64,000 bases of DNA. Origin: Pseudoscleropodium purum. Its lineage: Eukaryota; Streptophyta; Bryopsida; Hypnales; Brachytheciaceae. The DNA lies in NCBI GenBank assembly GCA_963969395.1, contig OZ017800.1:16772479-16836478 (forward strand), written 5' to 3'. A program made the translations under genes and the position numbers. The stretch's first letter is position 1. The number at the start of each line of letters is the position of its first letter. Shown here piece after piece: positions 1-16,320 of the stretch. A model generated the notes under the pieces. The model did no database searches, had not been told where the DNA came from, and saw nothing but the letters and a program-made list of their open reading frames with translations.

Positions 1-3000
1 AAAACTTAGGGTGCTAACAAATTCAAGTAACATGAATTGGAATCCAACCTCTAAAACTCACAAACAATTTCCAACCTCTAAAACAATTTGCTAATTGAAA
101 TTTTTTTGCAGTCACCTACTATCCTATAGAACCTTTTACATTTTTGTCCTACTAAAGGAAGACTTATAGACTCTAATTTGCAACACCTTCATCGGAGTAG
201 CTTTGTTCTTGAGCTCCTCTCTTTGTATTGTAGGTGAGTGTCTTTTTTTATTTTTTTGCATTTAGATTTGGCAGCTGATGTTACAATTTCTAGGTTTGGT
301 TTCAAAAATTTCAAGTAATCGACCTTGAATTCATTGAGAGAGGGTGGACCTTGAAGCAAGTTTATGTTACATTAATTTTGAATCTATGTACTAAGAATTA
401 AAGTGTTGTTTTTGGAACATTGCCAATAGTTGAATTAGATGCGGGCATTGTGGTGGCGTTTGGGAGTTTTTGTAGCCACTCTAAATCTATGGACACCTAT
501 ATGAAACTTCGAAAATCTAAATGCTACAAATGAATTTTGGAGTTGCAATTTCCTTGGAAACCACAAAGATTGCCTATGCGCTTGTTTATACCATTGGAGT
601 CCTTGAGTAATGAGCATGGTATAAAAAAGCAAGGACAAGACAAGGTTGGTAGGCCTAATTGTTGGGATTGCATTTGGCAAAAGCATTGTCTTGTACCATT
701 TTGAGATTGAAGGATTGTTAGTTGTCAATGTCAACAAAATTGTTTGGCCAAGCACACTTCTAATGTTGGCATTTGTTTTGCCATACAATATCAAGGATTT
801 TGTAGGCATCTCTTTTAGGGTTTCAAGTTGAATCATCTTGCATCTTTGTTGCTTTCAGTACAAAGGATCTTGTGTGCACCTCTTTTAGGATTTAAGGTTC
901 AAATTGCTGAGTCATAGCACACTTTGATTGGCTTTGAAAAATCAATTGTTAGGCAATGTATGTTTGCATCGTATTGTTGAATGGCTTGTAAACCATCTTC
1001 TAAAGGAATTTTTTTGTGTGATGCATACTTATTTTGTGTGCAAATGTCTTTTATAGTGTTTCTAGCTATTCTCCTACATTATCTCCTAGCCCTTCGATTG
1101 TTCCACCATCCTCTCAAGTATTCTCTCTATTGTTCTTATGACCCCATGTCATTTTTGTTTACCAATTGGCTCAAAAATATTATATATTGGTCAATTAGTG
1201 GTGCCATATACCTTTTCCTACCTAAAATGTTCAATGCTTAGTTTCTTCAGTACAAATTTTGTAATATTCTTGGTGAGGTAGATTGTTGCATAATATTAAC
1301 TCCAGTAGTAGTTTTTGCATTGTGGTAACAATACTTTCTATAGTTATAGATTTTTAGTCAAGAAAAAATAATTCTTTGAAAACTTCATAGCTATCATGTT
1401 GTTTAGGGTAGTTGGAGTATTCACTTCTTTTGCAATTATCTCAATAGATATAAAGGCTAACTTTTGGAAGAGATTGGTCTCTTAAGAAGGATGGAATGTC
1501 TTATTCAAATTTGGTCTTTTGCATTAATTTTTCATGTTCATGAAAAAAAAAAAGTCCTCTTAATTAGATTTGATTCTTAAATGATATGATTTTTTATTGC
1601 TTCATTGATTATAAGAATTTAGATAGTGGTTATTCTACAAGTTAGGACTCGATAGCTTATCCATACAAGACATCTTGGGTGCAAATTCAACATCCTTCTT
1701 AATCCATTTTCATATGTTTTGTATCAATTGTGCACAATTTTCTCCTGTATTGTATTGATTTTGTGATGCACATATTTTATTTGTTATTCTTTCCAACATT
1801 GTTGTAATTTTTTCTATAATTTTGTAATCTCATTGAAATGTAGACTAATTGTTTACTTTGGAGGGGGGAGGGTTTCTAAGGATTTAGATTAAATTCTAAC
1901 TCTATGTCCTATTTTTAAAATCTAATGAAGATACAAGTCCATCCACACCACACTCTTGTCAAAGTGTGAAGTAGAAATTGAATGATATAGTTGATAAGAA
2001 AAACAAGAAGTCATTGTATTTGGTTTATATTTCAATTTCAATGGTTTGTTTTATAAAATGAGTATTTCCACATAATTTTGTAGGTATATTTGTACATTTA
2101 TACATATGTACTTTTAGCAACTTTGTATAGATTTGTAAAATTTGTGGGAAAATTTGTATTTGATGTCAAAATAAGAAATTTTTAACATTTATGCACCCCT
2201 CTTTCTAAAGAGTTTTCCAACAATACCAAAACATAGCCAAGGGACTCATGGTTTTTTAGATCTCTATGTATGAAACAAATAAAATAAAAAGAATAGTTTC
2301 AAGTATAGACTAGTGTGCCTTGAGTCATTGCCACAACAAAAATAAAAGCAAAAATAATTTTTAAATTTTTTTAAAATTTAATATCTTTTATTGAGAAAAG
2401 AGTGCAAAGGTTGTGCTTTGTGGTGTTTGGACATGCAATGTGAAAAGATATGTTTTCAAAATAAAATATAATTTAATTTAATTTTTTAATTTATAAATAC
2501 TTTGAAATTCAATAATTTTCACCCTATAGGTCCAAACCCCACAAAACAAAGTGCATGCCCCCTTTCTTACAAATTGCTTTCTAGTGGTACCAAGAACAAG
2601 GTTATTCATCCAAAATGTTCATCCAAAATGTCAAATGGTAATTGAAAGCCAATTTGTATAACTATCTCATTTAGATCCTTGCCAAAAATGCAAGCTCTCT
2701 AATATAAAAGCTCAAGGTTAATTTTGGTATACATGTTTTTAGCCTTTGAAAATTTATTGTATATTCATATGCTCTTCAATAAATGTATGGAAAGAGAATC
2801 TCAAATTCCTTGTTGCATCTCAACAAGATCCAACAAATATTTAAGCAATGTACTAATTGGAACCATACTCGAAATGCTTATTCAAATGACTTTAGATATA
2901 GTTATCTTTAAAATTCCTTTGAACTAGCATTCAAAGCAATCCCTAACAATTGAAGGAGAATTTTGAAATTCTATTTTAGAAGTTGAAAGCTCCTCATGTC

Positions 3001-5348
3001 TATTTGAATCAAAGTGTTGATTTTGACTTCAAATCAATCAAATGCATCTTTTACTAATGGTAAGAAGACTATAGTTTTTTCTATAATTAAAATTGAATGA
3101 TGTTGATTATTAATAAGTTTCTAATACAAAATATTTGAGTTTGAAAGTGAATTTCTTATTTTTTATTCAAGCACTAAGACTAAGAAGAAATCAATGAGTT
3201 GTTGTTTCAACTTGTTAGATTGTCCTTATTTTTACTTAATTTGTTCTAATATAACAAGACTTAGTTCCCAAATAATTTTAAAATTAAACATGTAAATTCA
3301 TGAAATTAGATCACTTTTCAAGAATTTAAGAATCAATAAATACGTTGATTTGAACATCAATAATCTACAAATAAGATGATTTGAACTTCAATAATCTACA
3401 AATTAGAGAGACTGATTAAAGACTTTTAAAATTTATAAATTAGAATTTTAAAAACTACAAATTAATTTTGCGATTAAGACTTGAAAAACCAATATATCGT
3501 ATTGACTATGCATACTCAAATCTAGATAAAATTTAACTTCAATAAAAAAAATTAATTTAAAAAGTTTGAATTTTACAAATTGAATTGATTTGAAGGTGAT
3601 GAACATTTTTACACAACACTTTACTAAAGTATAAAAATACTCTCATTAAAAACATACCAAATCATACATGGTTGCATTTTTTTCTAAACAAAAATCCCCT
3701 TTTAGAAGATAATACTAGGTGGTTAAAGAGGAATGTTGCATTTCATGTGCAATGGAATTTGAAAAAAACACTAAACATTTGATGTACCATGGTTAATAGT
3801 GCATACTGCATAGCATATCTATATTTTAATCAATAAATTCCCCTTTGTGCACCCCCATGGTATAGTACTTTTATTGACATTATTATATTATGGAAACAAT
3901 ATAGGACATACTAATTCAAATGAAAGATGCTCATTAGAGCTTTATCAATTTGATGGTGTATGCCTTGCGATATTTTAATACAAAGTTTATGTTCTAGGAA
4001 TCACATACAATACTATATATATAATTCCTCACAAACCTTTAAGGATTAAGATAATTGTACACTTTGTCATTGTTCCCTACTATGTCAATAATGACAAAGT
4101 AAAGATATTGGAATTTGGAGATAATGAAATTTTAAAATGTTTTAAAATTGATTTTGGAATTCATACAACCGCTTAGATTTATCCAAATGATTTAAATACT
4201 CCTATCAAATTATCAATGAAAAGCATTTTCTACAAATTCTTTAATATAAGGAGAGAGGAAATCAATGATACTCCCTCTACCCTATAATGATCTTCCTTCT
4301 AGCCTTGATCTTTTGTCTTCAAATGATTTTCTAGTTGTGCTTGTGGCATTGCAAATTAGTCAAATTCGGCTTTCAATTGCTATCTAAGACCAACGAAAAC
4401 AACTCTAAACAATAGTTTCCTTTCCATTCATGATCATCAATCAAAAGACAAATAAAATGATTGAAAAGATCAACCAACATTGTTTGTTCTTATTTTTTGC
4501 ATTTCTTCGAGTATTGTCCAATTGAAAGAAATGAAGCTTTGGGAGGCAAAACAAAAGGTCCACATATGGTCTTGGGCCCATATTAAATGCTTATAAAATG
4601 ACAACCTCAAATTCAACAATTAAATGCCCACTAGTGCTTTTCGAAAATGCTCAAAACTTCCACTTTTCCATACTTCCAAACTACACTTCAAAAAGGTCTT
4701 CAAAACTCAAGTTTTTAGGATACTAAGAGTGCATCAAACTCTATTTATAGTGCAAAACAAGTCTTAAAATGTTGTTTTTAGCCTTGATCTGGAACATTTT
4801 GTCCAACAGGAAGATCATTCTAGTACTATTTTGAATTTTTGAATTTTCAGCTAGATGAAAGGTGTTTTGTAGGTGAAATAATAGTCAAAATGAATGAAAA
4901 GTAAAATGCCAAAATGGATGAAAAGTTTGGTAACAAGGAGACAGGATTGCACTTTTAAACATAGATTTCGCTTTCCAGTGGTGATTTTTCGACACAAAGA
5001 AACAGATAGTCAATGAATTTGACACATTCGTTTCACCATCAAGCATTCTCATTCATGACAATGAATGTGGTAATTTCATACTTGGCTCAAATATGTTCCT
5101 AAAATCTTTTCTAAATTTGTTGCACGTACGCCCTCTTAAGAAAGATACAGCTAATCTCAACACTAATTGTTTACTCTAATCAGGCTTTTCCTTGAAATCG
5201 CTAGACTGGAGCTTCAGAATCTCGAATTGCAGCATATTGAAGCCTCCATCAAGGAGGTTTTCTGGCATGTAAACGATGGCATATAAAACTAGAAGCCACA
5301 TTGGTAGCGATCGTACAAGGAAAAAGTGCACTACGACATCTAGAATCA
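1..5348. other. AT-rich intergenic spacer, no gene recognised
   Basis: About 5.3 kb of AT-rich DNA with no reading frame that matches a known family or links through splice sites into a longer one. The open frames at 435-836 (-), 646-831 (+), 981-1241 (+) and 2724-2927 (+) have no recognisable domain and look like chance openings. Small local repeats are visible: two near-copies of a ~30-bp phrase around 790-825 and 862-892, and two ~38-bp direct copies around 3350-3405. It lies downstream of the 3' end of the minus-strand poly(A) polymerase gene. Confidence 0.6.
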
Positions 5349-8300
5349 CTATTCAAATCTGTACAACCGATTGCTCTTGTGTGTTTTGACAAACATGGTG
5401 CTCAAAACCACGTGTGAGAAAACATTACCTAAATCCTCTGTACCTCCCTTTGTCAAGGAGTCACTGAAAGAGTACATACCTTTGTATGTATCTTGAGCAA
5501 TAGCTGGAAACTCATCAGATTCAGAAGCGTGAGCTCTATTAAATAGGTGATTAGCTTTATAAAAATAAGGTTTGGAGACAACGCCCTGATCACATCCCAC
5601 ACATAGTCCTCAACTTAGTGAGTATTCACAGCACTGAGTAAAAATTAACCGTTTCAGATAAAGAAGCTAGATTTCTCTTTTTTAATAAATCAGGAATCGA
5701 TGCAGACGCAAAAATTGCCGAAGGAATTAGTAACTGTTAAAACTGTTAGAAGAGCTTAAACGAAGACTACTATATGAATAAATCGGAAGCACATCGACAT
5801 TGGAAATACGGAAAACGGTTGGGATGCATACCCAATCTGAGGGAGGATTTGAAATGCCTAATTCCTGCATCACCTCGCATGTAACCGCAGAACTATGAAG
5901 TCGGGCCACATTGTTGATGCACAAATTCAAAAAACTGCGACAGTCGTCCAAAGTGACGGCTTCATCCATCTCCTTCACATCTGACCTGCTCCACATATTA
6001 CATACTATCTCCTACAATTAGATAATTAACTACAAATCGAATTTGAGTCGAGCCTTCGCTAAATTCCACGCATGTATAACATCCTTGAAAACAGCTGAGA
6101 ATACCCGACTGCTATTTCAAGAAAGAACCAGGGTGTCCAAGAAGTTACGATTCTCAAACATTTTCTTTCTTTGGAACAGATCTTCTCACGTCCTGACTTC
6201 AAGCATGTGTACTCAAAACACCTCTTCCAAAAGCTAAGAAACTAATCTTGATCAACGATTATTACCACCACAAGAGTGACTTATCTGTCCTCAGACAATT
6301 GACATGTTCAAATCCAGATTTTGCAGCTCATTCATATGAAAATTCAATACACTGTCAGAGATAGGATACTAGTGCTTACCTGAGTTGATCTCTCCAAAAA
6401 TATTTACCGCTGCTGTCCACGTTCTCACAGGATTTTTTCAGATAAACCAAGGCTTTCTTCAAGCCAGTCGCAAGTGATAGAGCCAACGCAACCGCGGAAA
6501 CCGCAACAGGACTCCAGGGTCTCTCGATTGATGCAAGATGAAAGGCAAGCAAGGCCACCCTGTCTCCACCCAACCAGTTGCACATTGAGTACGTATTGTG
6601 ATAATTGAAGTTATGAACCAAAAAAATGCTACAGAAATAATTGGATTAGTATGCACATACTAATGGAGCGGATAATTACCACAGACCACCATGACAAGGA
6701 CGATCTGGAGCTGTTACTTTGTCCAAACTCGCAAGCAACTTCTGCAAACCAAGTATTTGAACACATAAGTTTCCAATTACGAATCTAGTGACAAAGTCAA
6801 GACATGTAGTTCAAAATATTCAAAATCCAAAAGTGCATCAGCCCTAGTACCTGATAAAACAACAGATTCTAGCCTCTACTAGTCAGAAAAAACTCACCAG
6901 TAGGGCATCAGCTCCTCGTGCCTGGCGCTTGAAGTTAACACTTGAGAAATGTTGAGCCTGAAGAATAACTCCACTCAATCAGTAGCATACGATGAAATGA
7001 CCAGAACAAACTAATAAAACCAATTACGGAGATCAAGTAAGGATATTGACCTAAAGTGTCGTACCTGCAATGGAAGTAAGTATTCAAGGATACCATATCT
7101 CCATAAAAGTCGCACAGAACGCTCTGAAGAACCATATGCCATCATTGTGTTCACCTCCAACTGCAATCTTGTCTAAATAAACCAGGCAAACCCACATACC
7201 ATCGATGCTCCAATAAATTACAAATTCGATAACATACAACGTAATAACTCTCATAGGACCAAGGATTCAAGGTTATGAAATGACCAATATGGTTGTAAAA
7301 TTAATAATGGATTAAATACTACACAAATTCATTTAATTAGTGTGACTCACATTAATTATTTCAGAAGGTATTTTTATCATAAGAAACCATTTTATTTTCA
7401 TTTGTTTATTGAGTACTCAGAAAAGTAGGGAGTACCTTCTTTGCAATCATTAAGTTTTTGGAAATCAATTTTGTTCTGGTAGAAAAATGCAATTTAACAA
7501 ATGCTAGAAGTGCTAGAAGAATTAACTTACGTACTGGTTTCCGCTAGAAATGTTTTGTGTTATAAGTTTAAAATCTAAACTAATAATTATGATCATCTCT
7601 TAAGAGTATTGTCTTGCTTATTTATAGAAACAAACAATTTTTAAGAGCTATTTTTTGACTTGGAAAAGTTTGATTTTGGAGTAAAACATACTTGTACTCT
7701 TTGAACTACGTAATATTTGCATAGCAGAATTCAGAATCTATACAATTAAATAAGAAGTTAGAAAATTGACACAAGAATCTAAAACACTCTGGGTTACCAA
7801 CAGGCAAATTACAATCTGTTCATGGGCCAAATTTTGGTCTGAGACTAATTTTTTTCGGGGCTGAAATTAATTCTTCACCAGGGCGGTCACATAGAAAAGC
7901 ACGTTGAATCTAGCAAATATATATATATATATCATCGCAGCCAGGTACAGTACCTTGTTCAAAGTCAATATGGACGACTTCAATTTATTGATTGCCGTTG
8001 CAGTGCTGCTTGCCATGGAAAACTCAAGACGAGCCGCAATGCGAACTGCTCTCAGAATTCTTGCTGCATTATAAAAAAGTCAAGCTGATTGCTAGATTGA
8101 GAAATATAGTACTAGAAACCTAAAGACAAATTGAAGACATTCCTCTCTACAGCTACTAGCACAAACTGATCAAGTAATATTTGCTCAGTTCCCTCCAAAA
8201 TATCCTTGCATCAAATGGAACCATTTCCTCGAAAACACAGACGTCACCAACCTGAGTCTTCCACGAAGGATTCGAGTGCAGGGTTGACAGTCCGAATCTG

Positions 8301-11300
8301 TACAAGAATCAGTGCGGCATAGTGATTCACACAGAATAATTATCTGAGATGTACAAAGAACTAGAAAAAGAAAAATCAACAAATATTTTGCAATATTGTA
8401 CTATGAAAAGTTAGAAATCATAGGAAAGTATTTCTTTCCACTTCTTTCGAAAAGAGAGAAATAACACAAAACCAGTTCGCCTGCCAGAAAATGAGCCTAC
8501 CTTGCATTTCCTCAGATCCCTTAGGCCGCCCACGTAGTCATAGATGATGCATCGAAACGGGTCATACATGATCCTGCAGTGTGAGTAGCTCAAATGTCAA
8601 AATTTGTCATTTCGAAATCCCTGTTTATAAATGCGAAGCACATGGCAAACACAGATATAAAAGAGTAGAACTGATAATTGGAAGAGGGTGTACCCATTAA
8701 TAGTAAAATCCCTTCGCAAACTATTCTCCCATCGAGAGAAATCATTCTCATCCCAACCCTCAGTCCCATTGACAAGGCCATAGTCAATCTTCTTGCACTT
8801 CTCCAAATTTGTGCTGAAGCTTGAAACCTGAGTAGGGTAGTTGGAAAATCAAATAAATAGTCTTTCTTACTTCGCTGTTCATGAACTGCATTTTCTAACG
8901 ATATCATGATGAGAACTAGAATTGGATTCACAATTTGAATTAATTCTATACCCAATCATCATGAAGGAACAATATAGATCAAAAGTTACACCCATCAACA
9001 AAGCTGCTCAAGTCTAGATTATCGAAACGAGAATGTTTGGAATCGATGGAAAGGACTTACAAACACATGAAATTCTTAAGACATTCAAAATAGACCAGAA
9101 ATATAAAATTTGACTCTTCACATAACCATTGAAATGATTTTGAACAATTTTTCATTTATATAAATGATTTAAGTGAAGTCACATACCTCAACTACCGTGT
9201 TCAGTGAAGTCACATGGCAGACCGGAAATCGCCTTCCAACTATAATGCACCGACCTGAAAAAGCCGCCTTGACCTGGCAACGCAAAATTTCAAGCAGTTT
9301 CGTAATTTTAGTTTCATGCCAACTCCCCAAAACTGAAGGTCACATCCGTCAAGCAGAAAAACGGAATGAATACTAAATTTTCTAGTTCAACTTTAAATCA
9401 AAAGAGAAAATCTCAGAGAATTGTCACTTGACTAGAACAAATTTCTGAAGAAAGAATATAGGGAGACAAGTATTGGGCTTACTAGAAGACAAGCCGATAA
9501 GAAAAATTAAAAACAATATTAATATTACGTAAAACATAGTAGAACAATTTTTTTAATTCTTACTGGGGAGATTGCAGTAATCAATGATCATAGTAAATTA
9601 AAAAAGTACAAACCTACAGCATTCTCTTTTTCTTAATGAAGTGCAAATTGCTACTGAAATAAAAACTAACTTTAGACATTTAACTGACAGCAGAACAAGA
9701 ACCTGCTTTGGATCAGCTGTGGTGAGAATATCAAAATCTTTAGGGGTCTGCTTCACTAGCAAATCTCGCACACTGCCCCCCACAAGGTAACTCTTGTGCC
9801 CTGCAAGGTGGTGTGAGATTCAGGAACTATACCACAGTTGTCTATGACTGTCCAGCAAACAAACCGCAAGAGCTTTCGCTCGAAAACCCCCAATAAAGAA
9901 TCTCTGACGTAAGATCGAGGTGTGGATAGTTTCAATAAGATTTCCAGTAATAATTGACTGATTCCAAAACTTCTCGACAAAACATGAAGAGAATCTTCCT
10001 CATGAGGAGAACTCACTATTGTCAAAAATGACTATACAGAGGTCTCCTTATGTAGACTTCCATAAAGATTTTCTTCAAGATGTTGTTTAGTAGTTTCTGA
10101 AACAATCTCCTTCAACAGAAAACCCTGTTTCTCAGAATGGCGCTTCTCAATGGTTCTGAATCCATGCGGTGTTAGTTATTGTGATGTAGAAATCCTTCTC
10201 CATGCATTTTTCTTGAATCACATTCCCAGGCACACCATTCAATTTAACAGGTCCAGAAATATTTTACCAGCTAAACAGCTGCCTAATCGAAATGCAAGTC
10301 AAGGTTACAGCACACTTGCCTGCATCCTGTAAACGGGTGAGAACACGCCACGATGCAGCTGGAATAAGCTTGTCTCGAAGTCCATGTTCATCTTTCTTCA
10401 GAACTCGGAGTTGAGCCTCAATTGGTTTTCCTGCTGGAGTTGGAACGGCAGTAGAATCTGAGGAACCACAAAGGCAAATATACACCGAGACATGTCAGTA
10501 AGATAACATCACCTAAACGCGAAGGAGCATAATTTCTATTATTCCATTGACTTAATCTCTAAATCGACTTAGCAGCCATTGAACACGATTCCAACGCACG
10601 TTATTAAGATAGAATGGCCAAACATTTCAAATATTAAAGTCTGAACTACTGGTGCACCAAACACCAACTCTACGCTGTGCTCCTGTTCAGATGGCCTTAA
10701 AAATCAATATCCGCATTACAGTCAAGCTTCAGGGTTGCTTTAATGTTGCTATCTTACATCAGCAATTCAGTTCAAAATGTTTCTATGTCTTCAACCTTAA
10801 ACCCTAAACCCTAAACCCTGAGCCCCTTTGAACTGAAGGGCGGGACACCCAAATGAACCAAGGAACCTTCATCAAATGCTCAGCCGGTGTACGTCCTCTT
10901 AATCAATATGTACCTCCTGTTGAAGAACCCTAAGCACTCAAATTGGAAACAAAATGGAAGCAACGCCCCTTAATGGAGAGAGGAAGAGAACCCTGAATAC
11001 TCTCTCCACGTCTATGATTGAATATTAAATCGCACTCAAGCTTTATGTGCCATTCAACAAACGATTTATCATCGAAGAAACTATTTTAAAACAAGACCAA
11101 TCCAGCTGGCTCTCAATAATAATTCTCCAACAATGCGGCAATCTCAGAAATCAGAATTCGAAAAACCCGGAAAAAGTTGGGGCTCAGGGTTTTAGGGTTT
11201 AGGGTTTGGCGTTGACACAGAAACAAAGATTACAAACGCAGAAACCTCAGACACAGAATTGGAAAATCCCGAAACAATTGGGGCTCAATATTTAGGATTT

Positions 11301-12192
11301 ACTGCTGAAAACATTGTAACAAGGATTACAAAAGCAGAAATCCCCAACACAGAATTGAAAACCCCCGGAAAGAATAGGAATCAGGGATTTTAGGGTTTAG
11401 GGGTAGGGCTGAACACATCGAAACAAGGATCACAAACGCAGAATTCGAGAACCCCGAAACGAATAAGACTCAGGGTTTAGGGTTGCACACATCGAAACAA
11501 GGATTACAGACGCAGAGATCTCAAGTACAGAATTTGAAAAAAGTCCGAAAACAATCGGGCTCAGAATTTAGGGCTTAGGTCTGAACCCATATTAACACAG
11601 ATTACAAACGCGATAATCTCAAACACAGTAATGGAAAAGCCCGAAAACAATCGGGCTCAGGGTTTAGGGTTTAAAGTTGAAGAAATAAGAACAAGGATTA
11701 CAAACACAGAAATCTCAAACACAGAATTGCGAAAGCCCGAACAGAACGGCGCCCAGGGTTTCAGGGTTTAGTGTATAGGAATGTACAGATCGAAACAAAG
11801 ATTCAAAACAAAGAAATCTCAATTCAGAAATTGGAAAGTCACGAACAAAATGAGGCTCAAAGTTTCGGGTTTCGGGTTGATCACGTAGTAACAAGGATTC
11901 CAACTGCATCAATCTCAAACACAGAATTGGAAAAATCCTGACACGACTAGAATAAGTCCCAGGGTTTAGGATTCTGAATTTAGGTTTAGGAATCAAGACA
12001 TGGAAAAAACTCAGTCAGTTGCGCTCCCGGTGACGACGCCAGCAGGAGCAGCAGCGGGTTGCAAGACGCGAGAGCAGTCCAGCCAGGGAATCGCAGCAGC
12101 GGAGATCGGAGACTGTAGATGGAGCTTCGGAGAAGCACCGCTCTTGCAGCTCCCGAGGAACCTTGCATCGCAATCCTGCTGCTTCTCAGCAT
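5349..12192 (-). CDS. bacterial-type (PcnB-like) poly(A) polymerase, predicted organellar
   Basis: Nucleotidyltransferase of the class II tRNA-nucleotidyltransferase/PcnB superfamily; plant members such as the Arabidopsis AGS1 type add poly(A) tails to organellar RNA. Exons, 5' to 3': 12192-~12000 (tentative), 10457-10320, 9800-9703, 9273-9187, 8827-8694, 8573-8501, 8297-8252, 8063-7954, 7160-7065, 6957-6898, 6741-6680, 6559-6380, 5985-5832, 5585-5349. From exon 2 on, all phases join into 491 residues. Visible motifs are [10 protein letters not shown] with catalytic [37 protein letters not shown], and [15 protein letters not shown] after an ED pair. The C-terminal part has [16 protein letters not shown], seen in plant homologues. 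Exon 1 would give an Arg/Ser-rich, acid-free N-terminus of about 60 residues, a likely transit peptide; its donor (CCAT|GTCTTG) is weak, so that junction is uncertain. The intron after exon 2 uses a GC donor. A CCA-adding role cannot be excluded, but the plant-specific C-terminal region favours the polymerase. Confidence 0.85.
11141..11990. repeat. tandem minisatellite (~97-bp period) with telobox-like motifs
   Basis: Nine degenerate units. The marker phrase GGCTCAGGGTTTAGGG recurs near 11181, 11279, 11370, 11466, 11557, 11653, 11752, 11851 and 11955, giving spacings of 91-104 bp. Each unit also carries versions of AACAAGGATTACAAACGCAG and CTCAAACACAGAATTG. On the minus strand the phrase reads AAACCCTAAACCCTGAGCCC, i.e. 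telobox (AAACCCTAA) plus GCCC motifs, which in plants are known promoter elements of translation- and organelle-related genes. The array lies between the proposed targeting exon and the first catalytic exon of the poly(A) polymerase, so it is in its first intron or its promoter. A single inverted copy of the telobox phrase is at about 10797-10823. Confidence 0.8.
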
Positions 12193-12259
12193 CGAATCAT
12201 CTAATCAGTCATCGCGTCTTCTTCTTCGTTCTAAATCTCCCTAGAAGCAATTAAGGTTG

Positions 12260-15173
<2,914 letters not shown>

Positions 15174-15556
15174 TCTAAAGGACACAAAATGTCCTCGATG
15201 TTCTTCCTCTAAGAATTTTAATGACCTCTATATGTCTCCATAGTAAAAATATTGTTCAAATAGATTATCAAATTGTAGTGAAAAATGTCACAAGTAGAAT
15301 TAAAATTTTCTACTACTCATAGAATATGATTCTTCAAAAATTTGAAGCAACATATTGTAGGCCTCTACAACGGATCATACACTTAATAGGAAACAACACA
15401 TTCAAAAATTTGAAGCAATAGAAAGTGATGCATGAATATATACACATATGAATAGCCACTTCAATATCATACTTAAACAAATGTGCGGTGTTTTCATTAG
15501 TAATTTTTGTTTGCTATCTATGAGGCAATAAATAAAAGTTTGCTTTATTTACTTGT

Positions 15557-16320
15557 CACTTTAATCTCTAAAGGACCAAAATACATTTTTTTGGCTATAT
15601 AGCAAGTTTGGGTAGCTCACTATGAATGGATTCTTTTATTTATTTTTGTTGAAATTTCCACAAACATGTGCTTGAAGAGTAGCTTGAAGGCCTAATAATT
15701 TTCTTAACTTTTGACTACATGGTCAAAAAGTTATAGCATGCATGATATGCAATTTTCTTTGTTTTGTGGGCAATCCATGCAACTCAAAAAACTTTGTTAA
15801 AAATCACTTTAAAAAAAATTTTGAAATTGATTCTCTAGATTTATGTATATATGGGAAGCTTTGAATCATTCTATTGTCATTTATTTAATGAGATGAAGGT
15901 TATGAGGAATTTTCATTTGCAAGTAGGTATGGAGTCTTTGAAAACCAAACTTATTTGCAAGCTAAAGGTCCTCATAACTTTTATTTTATTAATCATAGTG
16001 GAATGATTCAAAGCTTTCTATATATATAAATAAATCTAAAGAATCAATTTCAATTTTTTTTTAAGTGATTTTTAACAAAGTTTTTTGAGCATCCCAAATT
16101 GCCCATAGAACAAAAAAAAATTGCATATCATGCATGCAATAACTTTTTGACCATATAGTCAAAAGTTATGAAAATTATCAAGCCTTGAAGCTACTCCTTA
16201 GACATATGTTTTGTGAAAATTTCAGCCAAAATTAATAAATAGAAAATCCATTCATAGTAAGCTATACAAATTCGCTATATTGCCAAAAAATGCAACTTGG
16301 TTTTTTAGAGGTTAAGGTGT
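15557..16320. mobile_element. foldback / long-inverted-repeat element in duplication copy 1
   Basis: Two arms of about 370 bp run inward to an axis near 15938 with little or no loop. Read on one strand, the left arm (from CACTTTAATCTCTAAA) and the complement of the right arm (CACCTTAACCTCTAAA) stay alignable throughout, sharing phrases such as ACTATGAATGGATT, GGTCAAAAAGTTAT, GCATGATATGCAATTTT and AAGCTTTGAATCATTC. There is no open frame for a transposase, so it would be a non-autonomous foldback/MITE-like unit. No clear target-site duplication was found. The arms differ by many substitutions, so it is old. Confidence 0.8.

Noticed and set aside
435..836. 133-residue minus-strand frame
   Set aside because: No recognisable domain, no splice partners, AT-rich spacer context.
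9598..9702. Extension of the poly(A) polymerase exon beyond PKQ ([12 protein letters not shown]...)
   Set aside because: Family spacing requires [16 protein letters not shown] right after PKQ, which the exon at 9273-9187 supplies in phase.
10797..10823. Interstitial telomeric repeat
   Set aside because: Only two to three CCCTAAA units, followed by the same TGAGCCC phrase as the 97-bp array, so it belongs to that module and is not a true telomere tract.
11141..11990. CRISPR-like array
   Set aside because: Spacing is regular but the whole ~97-bp unit is repeated and degenerate, with no unique spacers, in a eukaryotic gene.
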